Shown: positions 1 through 5,846 of the stretch, piece after piece | Layout of the letters: every line of letters begins with the position of its first letter | How positions within the stretch are numbered: the first letter of the stretch is position 1 | Origin: an uncultured Frankineae bacterium | Lineage (GTDB): Bacteria; Actinomycetota; Actinomycetes; Mycobacteriales; SCTD01 | Assembly (NCBI GenBank): GCA_902805805.1 | Contig: CADCUE010000182.1 | Coordinates: 1 to 9,391 of the forward strand | DNA length: 9,391 nucleotides | Direction: 5' to 3' | Program-made: the position numbers and the translations under genes | The notes under the pieces: generated by a model | The model's database searches: none | Seen by the model: only the letters and a program-made list of their open reading frames with translations | What the model was told of the DNA's origin: nothing

Positions 1-216
1 CGAGCCGCCTACGGCGGTGCCCCCGTCGCTGCGGTCGTCGCGCGCCTGGCCGCGGAGGCCCGGGCCGACGCGCGCAGCCGCGCCGAGCAGGCGGCGCGAC
101 GCGTGGGCGTGCTGGCCGTCGCTCCGCTCGGGCTGTGCTTCCTGCCGGCGTTCGTGCTGCTCGGCGTCGTTCCGCTGGTCGTCTCGCTCGCCGGCCCCCT
201 GCTGGCCGCCTTCTGA
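1..216 (+). CDS. TadC-like type II secretion system F protein, C-terminal part (partial at 5' end)
   Basis: The frame is open from the first base of the window and stops at TGA 214-216, leaving 71 residues. The piece has a basic, alanine-rich amphipathic stretch (about residues 18-35, many Ala/Arg/Glu) followed by a hydrophobic hairpin (about 36-70) with a Pro-Leu-Gly-Leu-Cys-Phe-Leu-Pro-Ala-Phe core. This is how the T2SSF domain of actinobacterial TadB/TadC proteins normally ends. In the family these polytopic membrane proteins form the inner-membrane platform of Tad/Flp pili, working with the TadA ATPase. The upstream genes (tadA, tadB) would lie outside the window. The pilin genes expected directly downstream on the same strand are instead at 4558-5683 on the opposite strand. 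TadC is preferred over TadB because of the pilin genes further on, but the fragment alone cannot separate the two. Confidence 0.8.
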   Translation, partial: RAAYGGAPVAAVVARLAAEARADARSRAEQAARRVGVLAVAPLGLCFLPAFVLLGVVPLVVSLAGPLLAAF

Positions 217-230
217 CGGAGGCAGGCGCG

Positions 231-986
231 TCAGAGGGTCAGCTGCACGCTCAGCGCGCGGTGGTCCGACAGCGGCAGGTCCCACACCCGAGCGTCCTTG
301 CCCGCGACCTCGCCCCGGCCCAGCACGTGGTCGAGCTGCCGCACGGGCCGGTCCGCGGGGAACGTCGGACCGGCTGCGAGGGACCGCAGGCGCGAGGCGC
401 GCCGCGCCGAGTGGGGCGGCATGTTGAGGTCCCCGGCCACGACCAGGCGCTGCTCGGGCGCGAGCGCCCGCACCAGCCGGTGCAGCTGCAGGACGTTCCA
501 CCCGACGAGGAAGCTCAGGTGCGTGGACACGACGGTCACCGGACCGCCCGGTGCGTCCAGGCGGGCGACCGCCGCGGCGCGCGGCTCGTCGTGCACGATC
601 TGCGGCCGTCGGCGGCCGGTGAACCACACCGGCGTCGGCACGGACAGCGCCGGCAGCCGCACGGTCTGCCAGGACAGGACGGGCACCCGGCTGAGCAGGG
701 CGACGCCGTACGCCGGCGCGTCGCGGGCGTCGCCGCCCGAGGCCGGAGACCACGCGCCGGGCAGCCCGGTCAGCGCGGGGACGAACCGGTGCGCGACGTA
801 GCCGCCCGCCTCGGCCGCGACCGCGGTGAGATCCGCCCCGCCGGAGCGCGGCTGGCCGCGGTCGACCTCCTGCAGGGCGAGCACGTCCGCGTCGAGCGTC
901 GCGACGGCGGTGGCGAAGCGGTCGAGGTCGACCGAGTCGTCCGCGGGGGACCTGCCGTGCAGGACGTTGAAGGTCGCGAGGCGCAC
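231..986 (-). CDS. Endonuclease/exonuclease/phosphatase family metal-dependent hydrolase
   Basis: This is a 251-residue protein of the DNase I-like (EEP) fold, with essentially the whole catalytic set visible: TFNVLHG with Asn7, LQEVD with the metal ligand Glu40, STHLS with His156, GDLN with Asp186/Asn188, LDHVL with Asp219/His220, and LSDHRAL with Asp241/His242. The general family chemistry is Mg2+-dependent phosphodiester or phosphomonoester hydrolysis. The substrate (DNA, phosphoinositide, sphingolipid or other) cannot be read from these motifs. No signal peptide or membrane segment is seen, so it is probably cytoplasmic. The GTG start is supported by AGGGA six bases upstream (993-997 on the + strand). 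Its stop lies 14 bp from the convergent TadC stop, and its start is about 50 bp from the divergent nucleotidyltransferase gene. Neither neighbour points to a pathway. Confidence 0.88.
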   Translation of the reverse strand: MRLATFNVLHGRSPADDSVDLDRFATAVATLDADVLALQEVDRGQPRSGGADLTAVAAEAGGYVAHRFVPALTGLPGAWSPASGGDARDAPAYGVALLSRVPVLSWQTVRLPALSVPTPVWFTGRRRPQIVHDEPRAAAVARLDAPGGPVTVVSTHLSFLVGWNVLQLHRLVRALAPEQRLVVAGDLNMPPHSARRASRLRSLAAGPTFPADRPVRQLDHVLGRGEVAGKDARVWDLPLSDHRALSVQLTL

Positions 987-1036
987 CGGCCGTCCCTACC
1001 CGCGTGCCCTGCGGTGAGACGGGTAGCCCGGCGACC

Positions 1037-1588
1037 GTGACGGACGAACGGGCGGCCCTGCGCGAGGCTCTCAAGCGGACGGCCGTCGCGCTCAAGCAGG
1101 GCGAGGTCGGCTTCGCGCTGGGCGGGGGCTACGCGGGCTGGGCGCTGGGCGGCCCGGAGCCCGAGCACGACGTCGACTTCGTCGTCGCGGAGCAGGACCA
1201 GGAGCAGGCCGCCCGGGTGCTGCAGGAGGCCGGGCTGGAGGTCGAGCGGCCGGCCGAGGACTGGCTGTTCAAGGTCTTCCTCGACGGCGCCATGGTCGAC
1301 GTCCTGCACCGGATCGGCGGTGTGCCGGTGGAGCCCGAGCTGCTCCAGCGGGCCGTCGACACCGAGGTGCTGTCGGTCCGGATGCCGGTGCTCGCGGCCA
1401 CCGACCTGATCGCCGGCAAGCTGGCGGCGCTGTCCGAGCACGCCTGCGACTACGGCAAGGTGCTGCCCTCCGCCCGGGCGCTGCGCGAGCAGGTCGACTG
1501 GGACCGCCTGAGGACGCAGGTCCACGGCAACGCGTACGCCGAGGCCTTCCTCGTGCTCGTGCAGCGGCTGCAGGTCGCGCCCGCCTGA
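1037..1588 (+). CDS. Small MNT-fold nucleotidyltransferase family protein
   Basis: This 183-residue protein has the signature of the DNA polymerase beta-like nucleotidyltransferase superfamily. A Gly-rich helix-start motif, LGGGYAGWALGG (Gly29-Gly31), precedes HDVDFVV with the catalytic pair Asp45/Asp47, and a third carboxylate Asp88 sits in MVDVLHR. The second half carries a conserved-looking VLAATDLIAGKLAAL helix, as in AbiEii-like and DUF1814-like stand-alone transferases. These enzymes transfer an NMP to RNA, protein or antibiotic; the acceptor here is unknown. The GTG at 1037 is chosen because the protein then starts just before a clean helical segment. A GTG at 1004 would add 11 residues without a clear ribosome binding site, and the site at 1037 is also weak. 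No adjacent toxin or antitoxin partner is evident: it is followed by the two-component pseudogene. No membrane segments. Confidence 0.78.
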   Translation: MTDERAALREALKRTAVALKQGEVGFALGGGYAGWALGGPEPEHDVDFVVAEQDQEQAARVLQEAGLEVERPAEDWLFKVFLDGAMVDVLHRIGGVPVEPELLQRAVDTEVLSVRMPVLAATDLIAGKLAALSEHACDYGKVLPSARALREQVDWDRLRTQVHGNAYAEAFLVLVQRLQVAPA

Positions 1589-1596
1589 GCCGTCCG

Positions 1597-2074
1597 ATGC
1601 CGCCCCAGTCGTGACCGGGCTGGACGGGACCGGTCTCGTAGGCCCGGACCACGCCCTGCACCCGGTCACGGACCCCCAGCTCGGTCAGGACGTTGCTCAC
1701 GTGCGTCGTGGCGGTGGCATCCCTGATGACGAGCGACCGGGCGATCTCGGCGTTGCCAGCCCGCGGGCCACGAGCCGCAGCACCTGCACCTCCCGCTCGG
1801 TGAGGCGGGCCGTGTCGGCACCGGCCCGCGCGGGCAGCGCCGAGCGTCGCCGACCAGGCCGTGGCCGGTCTGTCCGGCGGGCACCACGAGGCTGGGCCGT
1901 CGTCCTCGACCAGAACGTCGATCGCGTCGCGGTCGTAGGTCAGCTCAACGCGCACGCTGGACTCCGGCGCGTGCTTGTGCGCGCGTTGGTCATGCCTTCC
2001 CGGACGACGCGGCGGGCCACGGAACCGGCGCGACGGCGCAGGTCGGTCACTCTGCGCAAGACCTGGTCACTCTG
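1597..2074 (-). pseudogene. Degraded NarL-type two-component system: histidine kinase ATPase remnant joined to LuxR HTH remnant
   Basis: Read in three frames, the minus strand yields pieces of two proteins. From 2074 down: a kinase N-box region, RRVVREGMTNAR, then after two surplus bases near 1977-1978 KHAPESSVRVELTYD and DVLVEDDGPA (G1-like box). After another shift near 1885-1890 comes GQTGHGLVG (G2-like box). The kinase match then stops. By about 1825 the frame encodes ADTARLTEREVQVLRLVARGL, the start of a LuxR/NarL HTH. A single missing base near 1755-1757 shifts to NAEIARSLVIRDATATTHVS, continuing to ELGVRDRVQGVVRAYETG. The kinase N-terminal half, the last part of its ATPase domain and the whole receiver domain are absent. 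The final frame has no stop at the family's usual end and runs on into the antisense of the nucleotidyltransferase gene. The residue patterns identify the families. Order and frameshifts are seen directly; the deletion history is inferred. Confidence 0.82.
2045..2074. repeat. 10-bp direct repeat, two copies 20 bp apart
   Basis: GGTCACTCTG occurs at 2045-2054 and again, exactly, at 2065-2074, separated by CGCAAGACCT. It lies at the 5' limit of the recognisable kinase remnant and abuts the 2074-2094 hairpin. A spaced 10-bp repeat could be a pair of protein-binding sites two helical turns apart, or a slip or recombination scar. The sequence does not decide between these. Confidence 0.5.
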
Positions 2075-2094
2075 ACGGGGTGTCTCACCCCGTC
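2074..2094. terminator. Perfect 9-bp hairpin (3-nt loop), terminator-like or operator palindrome
   Basis: GACGGGGTG (2074-2082) and CACCCCGTC (2086-2094) are exact reverse complements around a TCT loop. No T-run follows on either strand, so a classical intrinsic terminator is not shown. Actinobacterial terminators often lack a U-tract. It sits about 100 bp upstream of the lipoprotein gene, so it could also be an operator, or the edge of a mobile or rearranged segment. Confidence 0.45.
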
Positions 2095-2193
2095 GTGGTA
2101 GCGCTGCGTGAGATCGTTGGCGCAATTGGTGCGTCCTGCGCCGGCGGTCCCTGATCCTGACCGCGGGCTTCTCACATGGAAGCGGTCTGCCGC

Positions 2194-2835
2194 ATGCCGA
2201 TCCCCCACCCGCGAGCACTGCTGAGGACGGTGGCCGGCGCGCCCGTCGTCATGGCCCTCAGCGCGGGCTGCGCCGCCACCGGCGGCGCCGACACCGCCGT
2301 GGCGGCCGACTCCTTCGCCGTCGGGGCAGCGTCCCCGCAACAGGCGCGTGCCGCCTCGCCCGTCGATCCGGAGGCGCCGGGGACCTACCAGCCGGTCGTC
2401 CGCCCGGGCAAGGCGACCCGTCCGACGCTGGCAGCGGCGACCGGGCGGCTGGCCGCCGGCACTCGCGTCCGGTATCCCGACGCCGTGTCGGTCGGCGTCG
2501 ACCGCATCACGAGCACGGTCGAGAAGGCGAGCGGCGCCGGGGCCTTCCCCGGCCGCCCCCTCACCGCGCTCGCCCTGACGATGACCAACGGCTCCTCGCA
2601 CGTGCTCGACCTGTCCCAGGTCGTCGTGACCACGGCCTACGGCGAGCGCCCGCGCACCGCGGCGCCGGTCTACGGCGCGGCCGACGCCACCGACTTCGCC
2701 GGCACGCTGACGCCGAGGGGCACAGCCCGCGCCACGTACGTCTTCGCGATCCCCCCGGGTCAGGCAAAGGTCTCGGTCCGGGTGGACTTCGACGGCGACC
2801 ACGCTGCCGCGACCTTCACCGGAGCGGTGCTGTGA
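2194..2835 (+). CDS. Putative lipoprotein with DUF4352-like beta domain
   Basis: The protein has 213 residues from the ATG at 2194, favoured because GGAAG lies 11 bases upstream (2178-2182). An in-frame ATG at 2176 would add six residues and has no clear ribosome site. The N-terminus is an export signal: Arg7/Arg11, hydrophobic 12-24, then Leu-Ser-Ala-Gly-Cys with Cys26 as the probable lipidated residue. The lipobox is permissive, with Ser rather than Leu at -3, so cleavage as an ordinary secreted protein is possible. An Ala/Thr/Pro-rich linker (about 27-90) leads to a beta-rich domain (about 95-213): a promoter-proximal VGVDRI strand, LALTMTNGSSHVLDLS, and the ending FAIPPGQAKVSVRVDFDGD. That pattern resembles DUF4352 (telokin-like Ig fold). 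It overlaps the next gene at GTGA, so the two are probably translated together. The function is unknown; the likely location is the outer face of the membrane. Confidence 0.72.
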   Translation: MPIPHPRALLRTVAGAPVVMALSAGCAATGGADTAVAADSFAVGAASPQQARAASPVDPEAPGTYQPVVRPGKATRPTLAAATGRLAAGTRVRYPDAVSVGVDRITSTVEKASGAGAFPGRPLTALALTMTNGSSHVLDLSQVVVTTAYGERPRTAAPVYGAADATDFAGTLTPRGTARATYVFAIPPGQAKVSVRVDFDGDHAAATFTGAVL

Positions 2836-4568
2836 CGGGCGGGAACGGCTCCTGGCGTCCCGTCCGTCGCTCGTGGGCGCTGCTGGCCGCAGGCCTGGTC
2901 GCGACGGCCGGCCTGACCGTGCCGTCGACGGCAGCGGCCGACACGGCGCCGCTGACCGGCACGGCGGCCTCTCCACCCCGAGCTGCGCTGCCGAGCGTCA
3001 CCGGGCGCCGTTGGGTGCAGGGCGCCCCCCCGCCCGCGACCGTCAGCACCGATCCGCTGCCCACGTGGCAGGTCGACGGCGTCGTCTGGAGCCAGGTGCT
3101 GGTCGGCGAGACCGTCTACGCCACCGGCAGCTTCACCAGGGCCCGACCGCCCGGCGTCGCCCCTGGTGGTGCCGGTGAGATCCCCGCGCTCAACCTGTTC
3201 GCCTACGACATCACCACCGGCGATCGGGTCGCCACCTTCTCCCACGCCCTCAACGGCCAGGGCCGGGTCATCACCGCGTCCCCGGACGGGTCCCGCGTCT
3301 ACGTCGGCGGCGACTTCACCACCGTCGACGGCGTCGCGGCGGGGCACGTCGCCGCCTTCTCCACCTCCACCGGAGCGCTCGACAGGAGCTTCCGGGTCAC
3401 CGTCAGCAGCACCGTGCGGTCGATGGCCGCATCCGCCTCGACGCTCTACCTGGGTGGCAGCTTCGGCACCGTGAACGGCGGCGGACGCAAGGGCCTGGCC
3501 GCCGTCAAGGCCGTCGGCGGCACGCTGCTGCCCTGGGCGCCCAGGACCGACAGCGGCGCCGTCCTGGCGATGGTGCTGGCCCCCGACCAGAGCAGGCTGA
3601 TCGTGGGCGGGTCGTTCCAGACCCTCAACGGCGCCTACGCCTACGGCATGGGTTCGCTCAGCGCGTCCACCGGCGCCGTGCTGCCCTGGGCGGCCAATCG
3701 GACGATCCGGAGCGCCGGTTCGGCCGCCGGCATCACCAGCCTGCGCACGGACGGCACGCTCGTGTACGGCTCGGGCTACCAGTTCCTCCCCACCGGTGGT
3801 GGCAACTTCGAGGGGACGTTCGGCGCGGACCCGCTCACGGGGGCCATCACGGTCGTCAACGACTGTCACGGTGACACCTACGACGTGCTGCCGGTCGGTC
3901 CCGTCCTCTACAGCGTGGGCCACGCGCACGACTGCCGGTGGGTGGGCAGCTTCCCGGACACCTCGCCGCGGGTGCGCTGGCAGCGGGCCCTCGCGCAGAC
4001 CACCGCAGCCACGCGCACGAACACCGGTCCGGACGCCTACGGCTGGGACTACAGCGGGCAGCCTGCGTCGACGGTCCTGCACTGGTTCCCCCAGATGCCG
4101 CCCGGAACGTTCACGGGGCAGCAGCAGGCCGCCTGGTCCCTGACCGGCAACGCCTCCTACATCGCCATGGGCGGCGAGTTCCCCTCGGTCAACGGGACGC
4201 CTCAGCAGGGCCTCGTGCGCATGGCCGTCACGTCGCTGGTCACCGACCTGCAGGGGCCGACCTACTCCGTCAAGCCGTCGCGACCGGTTCCGCAGACCAC
4301 CGCCACCACAGTGGCTCCCGGCTCCGTCCAGGTCGACTTCGGCACCGCGTGGGACACCGACAACAAGACGCTGACCTACGACGTGCTGCGCGACGACACG
4401 ACCTGGGTCCACTCCCGACGGGTCAAGACCAGCTTCTGGTCCCTGCCGACGCAGAGCTTCACCGACACCGGCCTGACGCCCGGCGCCTCGCACCACTACC
4501 GCGTACGGATCACAGACCCGTTCGGCAACACCCTCTGGAGTCCGAGGAGCAGCACCGTCACGGCGTAG
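2832..4568 (+). CDS. Secreted beta-propeller protein with DUF5122-type repeats and C-terminal fibronectin type III domain
   Basis: The protein has 578 residues. The N-terminus has Arg10-Arg13, a hydrophobic core (15-29) and Ala-Ala-Ala-Asp near 34-37, a Sec-type signal peptide. The body repeats a strand-turn signature: VYATGSF (96-102), VYVGGDFTTVDG (157-167), LYLGGSFGTVNG (205-216), LIVGGSFQTLNG (256-267) and IAMGGEFPSVNG (444-455). Several repeats are followed by 'Ser-Thr-Gly-Ala-Leu...Trp' segments. These are DUF5122 (delta-60-like) propeller blades. Two cysteines in DCHGDTYD (Cys345) and HAHDCRW (Cys368) probably form a disulfide outside the cell. Residues about 496-578 look like one fibronectin type III domain (TYDVLRDD, then YRVRITDPFGN). 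The GTG start overlaps the preceding stop by three bases, implying coupling to the lipoprotein. Its 3' end overlaps the convergent TadE-like gene by 11 bp. No catalytic motif is recognised, so a binding or structural surface role is the inference. Confidence 0.82.
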   Translation: MTGGNGSWRPVRRSWALLAAGLVATAGLTVPSTAAADTAPLTGTAASPPRAALPSVTGRRWVQGAPPPATVSTDPLPTWQVDGVVWSQVLVGETVYATGSFTRARPPGVAPGGAGEIPALNLFAYDITTGDRVATFSHALNGQGRVITASPDGSRVYVGGDFTTVDGVAAGHVAAFSTSTGALDRSFRVTVSSTVRSMAASASTLYLGGSFGTVNGGGRKGLAAVKAVGGTLLPWAPRTDSGAVLAMVLAPDQSRLIVGGSFQTLNGAYAYGMGSLSASTGAVLPWAANRTIRSAGSAAGITSLRTDGTLVYGSGYQFLPTGGGNFEGTFGADPLTGAITVVNDCHGDTYDVLPVGPVLYSVGHAHDCRWVGSFPDTSPRVRWQRALAQTTAATRTNTGPDAYGWDYSGQPASTVLHWFPQMPPGTFTGQQQAAWSLTGNASYIAMGGEFPSVNGTPQQGLVRMAVTSLVTDLQGPTYSVKPSRPVPQTTATTVAPGSVQVDFGTAWDTDNKTLTYDVLRDDTTWVHSRRVKTSFWSLPTQSFTDTGLTPGASHHYRVRITDPFGNTLWSPRSSTVTA

Positions 4569-5022
4569 GCCACGCAGCCCGCGCGGCTGCTCGCACCCGG
4601 CGCTGAGCCGACCCGGCTGTGGCTGTGGGGTCGCTGCGGCCAGCTGCGCCACCTGTCCCTCCTTCCTCGACTGGTCCGGCGCGGGCCCGTGCCGAAGCGA
4701 CACCGATCCGGCCGAGGAGTCCCGGCGGCCGGACCACGGCGACGACCTGCACCTGCTCACCCTCGACGGTGCAGGACGCCAGCCGGGCGGCCGCCTGCGC
4801 CGCGAGACGCTCCGCCCGCCCGCACGCCGCCGCGGATCCCTCGAGGACCACGGCCGCAGCGGCCAGCGCGGACAGGTCGGCCACCGAGGACGCCCGCGAA
4901 CGCGCCACCGCCACGGCCGCGACGCCGGACGTGACCGCACCGAGCAGCACCAGCACGGCGGCCAGCGACAGGACCAGGACGGTCGCCACGCCCGCCTCGC
5001 CGCGCGGGCGGGTGGCCGTCAT
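4558..5022 (-). CDS. TadE/G-like pseudopilin (helicase/secretion-neighbourhood TadE-like, Rv3654c type), with unusual C-terminal tail
   Basis: The protein has 154 residues. A short basic leader ends at Gly11, followed by VATVLVLSLAAVLVLLGAV, a single long hydrophobic helix (12-40). The Glu at position +5 of true prepilins is replaced by Leu16. ARSRASSVADLSALAAAAV (about 40-58) is the conserved post-helix segment of this family, and Cys67/Cys84 may form a disulfide. This matches the actinobacterial family named for lying between the secretion genes and the helicase, as Rv3654c does; its role in the pilus is not established. ATG at 5022 overlaps the TadE stop by four bases (ATGA), so it is translationally coupled. 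The conserved part seems to finish at ARARAGP (about 111-117). The last 37 residues are low-complexity Ala/Gly/Arg/Thr and run into the convergent propeller gene, suggesting loss of the original stop at a junction. Confidence 0.78.
   Translation of the reverse strand: MTATRPRGEAGVATVLVLSLAAVLVLLGAVTSGVAAVAVARSRASSVADLSALAAAAVVLEGSAAACGRAERLAAQAAARLASCTVEGEQVQVVAVVRPPGLLGRIGVASARARAGPVEEGGTGGAAGRSDPTATAGSAQRRVRAAARAAWPTP
4574..4590 (+). terminator. Short hairpin just after the beta-propeller stop, possible terminator
   Basis: GCAGCC (4574-4579) pairs with GGCTGC (4585-4590) across a CGCGC loop, beginning five bases after the TAG of the propeller gene. The stem is only six pairs and no T-tract follows. 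It lies inside the 3' coding tail of the opposing TadE-like gene. Position is the main argument, so this is a weak call. Confidence 0.3.
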
Positions 5023-5390
5023 GCCGCCCCCGGCTCGACCGCGGCGACGGCGCGGCCCTGCACGGCCACCGCCGGCAGCCGCAGGGCCGGGCCGAAGGGA
5101 CGGACCCGCGCGGACACCACCACCTCGACCGTCCCGCCCCCGGACCGGACGCGCACCCGGGCGTCGGCCGGGGCGAGGCGGGCCCCGGTCGACTGCACCA
5201 GTGCCGGGGCGTCACCGCGGGCCGCGACCCGCGCCGCGGCCCGCGCCGCGTCGACGCAGCGCAGCTGCGCCGCGACGCAGGCCAGGACGCCGACCGCCGC
5301 GGCCAGGACCACCAGCAGCACGGGCAGCAGCACCGCGGTCTCGGCCGTGACGCTGCCCGCCTCGCGCGGGCGTCTCGTCTGTGCCGGCAT
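5019..5390 (-). CDS. TadE-family minor pilin
   Basis: The protein has 123 residues. A basic leader of 12 residues ends in Arg-Glu-Ala-Gly, and the mature part begins SVTAETAVLLPVLLVVLAAA. The Gly12 cleavage site with Glu17 at +5 is the prepilin-peptidase pattern, followed by one transmembrane helix (about 18-40). QLRCVDAARAAARVAARGD (42-60) is the segment typical of actinobacterial TadE, and the rest is a small beta-rich extracytoplasmic domain. TadE proteins are minor pseudopilins needed for Flp pilus assembly. The ATG at 5390 is preferred to longer in-frame starts because GGGGAGGAG lies ten bases upstream (5401-5409 on +). It sits between the DUF4244 pilin, separated by 68 bp holding a hairpin, and the TadE-like gene, with which it overlaps. 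Confidence 0.85.
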   Translation of the reverse strand: MPAQTRRPREAGSVTAETAVLLPVLLVVLAAAVGVLACVAAQLRCVDAARAAARVAARGDAPALVQSTGARLAPADARVRVRSGGGTVEVVVSARVRPFGPALRLPAVAVQGRAVAAVEPGAA

Positions 5391-5413
5391 CTGCTCGGGT
5401 CTCCTCCCCGAAG

Positions 5414-5444
5414 GCCCGGGCCGGCGCTGCGCACCGGCCCGGGC
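5414..5444 (-). promoter_or_regulatory. Strong intercistronic hairpin between pilin and TadE genes (attenuator or RNA-stabilising element)
   Basis: GCCCGGGCCGG (5414-5424) and CCGGCCCGGGC (5434-5444) are perfect 11-bp reverse complements, all G/C, with a nine-base loop. In the direction of transcription it begins about 15 bases after the pilin stop and ends a few bases before the TadE Shine-Dalgarno. No T-run follows. In an operon whose first product is the abundant major pilin, such a stem is well placed to reduce read-through or to protect the 3' end of the pilin message. That role is inferred. Confidence 0.6.
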
Positions 5445-5458
5445 ACCGACGGAAGGGC

Positions 5459-5683
5459 TCAGAACGTCAGCTTGAAGGCGCGCGAGATGACGGCGGTGAT
5501 CAGGTCGAGCACCGCACCGCTCGTGATCACCTTGTAGAGGATGCCGCCGAAGCCGCAGGCGGCGACGGTGCCGACGGCGTACTCGGCGGTGGTCATGCCC
5601 GCCTCGCGGTCGCCGGCCTGCACGGTCTGCAGGCGGACGGCGGCGCGGACAGGAGCGGTGCGGACGGCGGACAGAGCACGCAT
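5459..5683 (-). CDS. DUF4244 Flp-like prepilin (probable major pilin)
   Basis: The protein has 74 residues. A 29-residue leader containing several Arg ends in Arg-Glu-Ala-Gly, and the mature part starts MTTAEYAVGTVAACGFGGIL. Gly29 followed by Glu34-Tyr35 at +5/+6 is the classic type IVb (Flp) prepilin-peptidase site. The mature 45-residue peptide is one hydrophobic helix plus a short FKLTF tail, the size of Flp pilins. In DUF4244 proteins of actinobacteria this gene usually precedes TadE, as it does here. The ATG at 5683 is chosen because GGAGG sits eight bases upstream (5692-5696 on +). An open frame extends further upstream but lacks pilin-like sequence. It is first in the minus-strand operon and is followed by the 5414-5444 hairpin. 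It probably forms the thin pilus filament or a secretion pseudopilus, after cleavage by a TadV/CpaA-type peptidase not in this window. Confidence 0.87.
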   Translation of the reverse strand: MRALSAVRTAPVRAAVRLQTVQAGDREAGMTTAEYAVGTVAACGFGGILYKVITSGAVLDLITAVISRAFKLTF

Positions 5684-5792
5684 GGCGGGACCTCCGGAGA
5701 CGGCCGGCAGCGCCGGCGCGGATGCCGGACGGCTGCCCGGCAGCCGGAACGCTCGTCCACTCCGGGACGCGGGGACACTGCCCGACCGCCAT

Positions 5793-5821
5793 CTGTGGAG
5801 GCCCGCGGCGCCCGTCCACAG
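5793..5821. promoter_or_regulatory. Inverted repeat CTGTGGA/TCCACAG upstream of the pilin operon
   Basis: CTGTGGA (5793-5799) and TCCACAG (5815-5821) are exact reverse complements separated by 15 bases, centred about 124 bases before the pilin start and within the 163-bp gap to the LapA-like gene. A third GTCCAC lies at 5755-5760. It could be an operator for the pilin promoter or a terminator stem for the upstream LapA/helicase unit. A partial resemblance to DnaA boxes is probably coincidental. Confidence 0.3.
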
Positions 5822-5846
5822 CACGCGGCCGGCGACCGCCGTGGGA

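Noticed and set aside
2760..4940. A 726-codon open frame on the - strand
   Set aside because: It is antisense to the beta-propeller gene, whose signal peptide, repeats and FN3 domain are clear. The opposing product is low-complexity and domain-free.
5391..5819. Upstream extension of the TadE frame
   Set aside because: It passes through the pilin gene in another frame and gives Arg-rich sequence. The ATG at 5390 has a strong ribosome site and a correct prepilin leader length.
5811..5821. Possible DnaA box (CCGTCCACA) near a replication-type region
   Set aside because: Only one imperfect copy, with no cluster of boxes, AT-rich unwinding element, dnaA or dnaN nearby.
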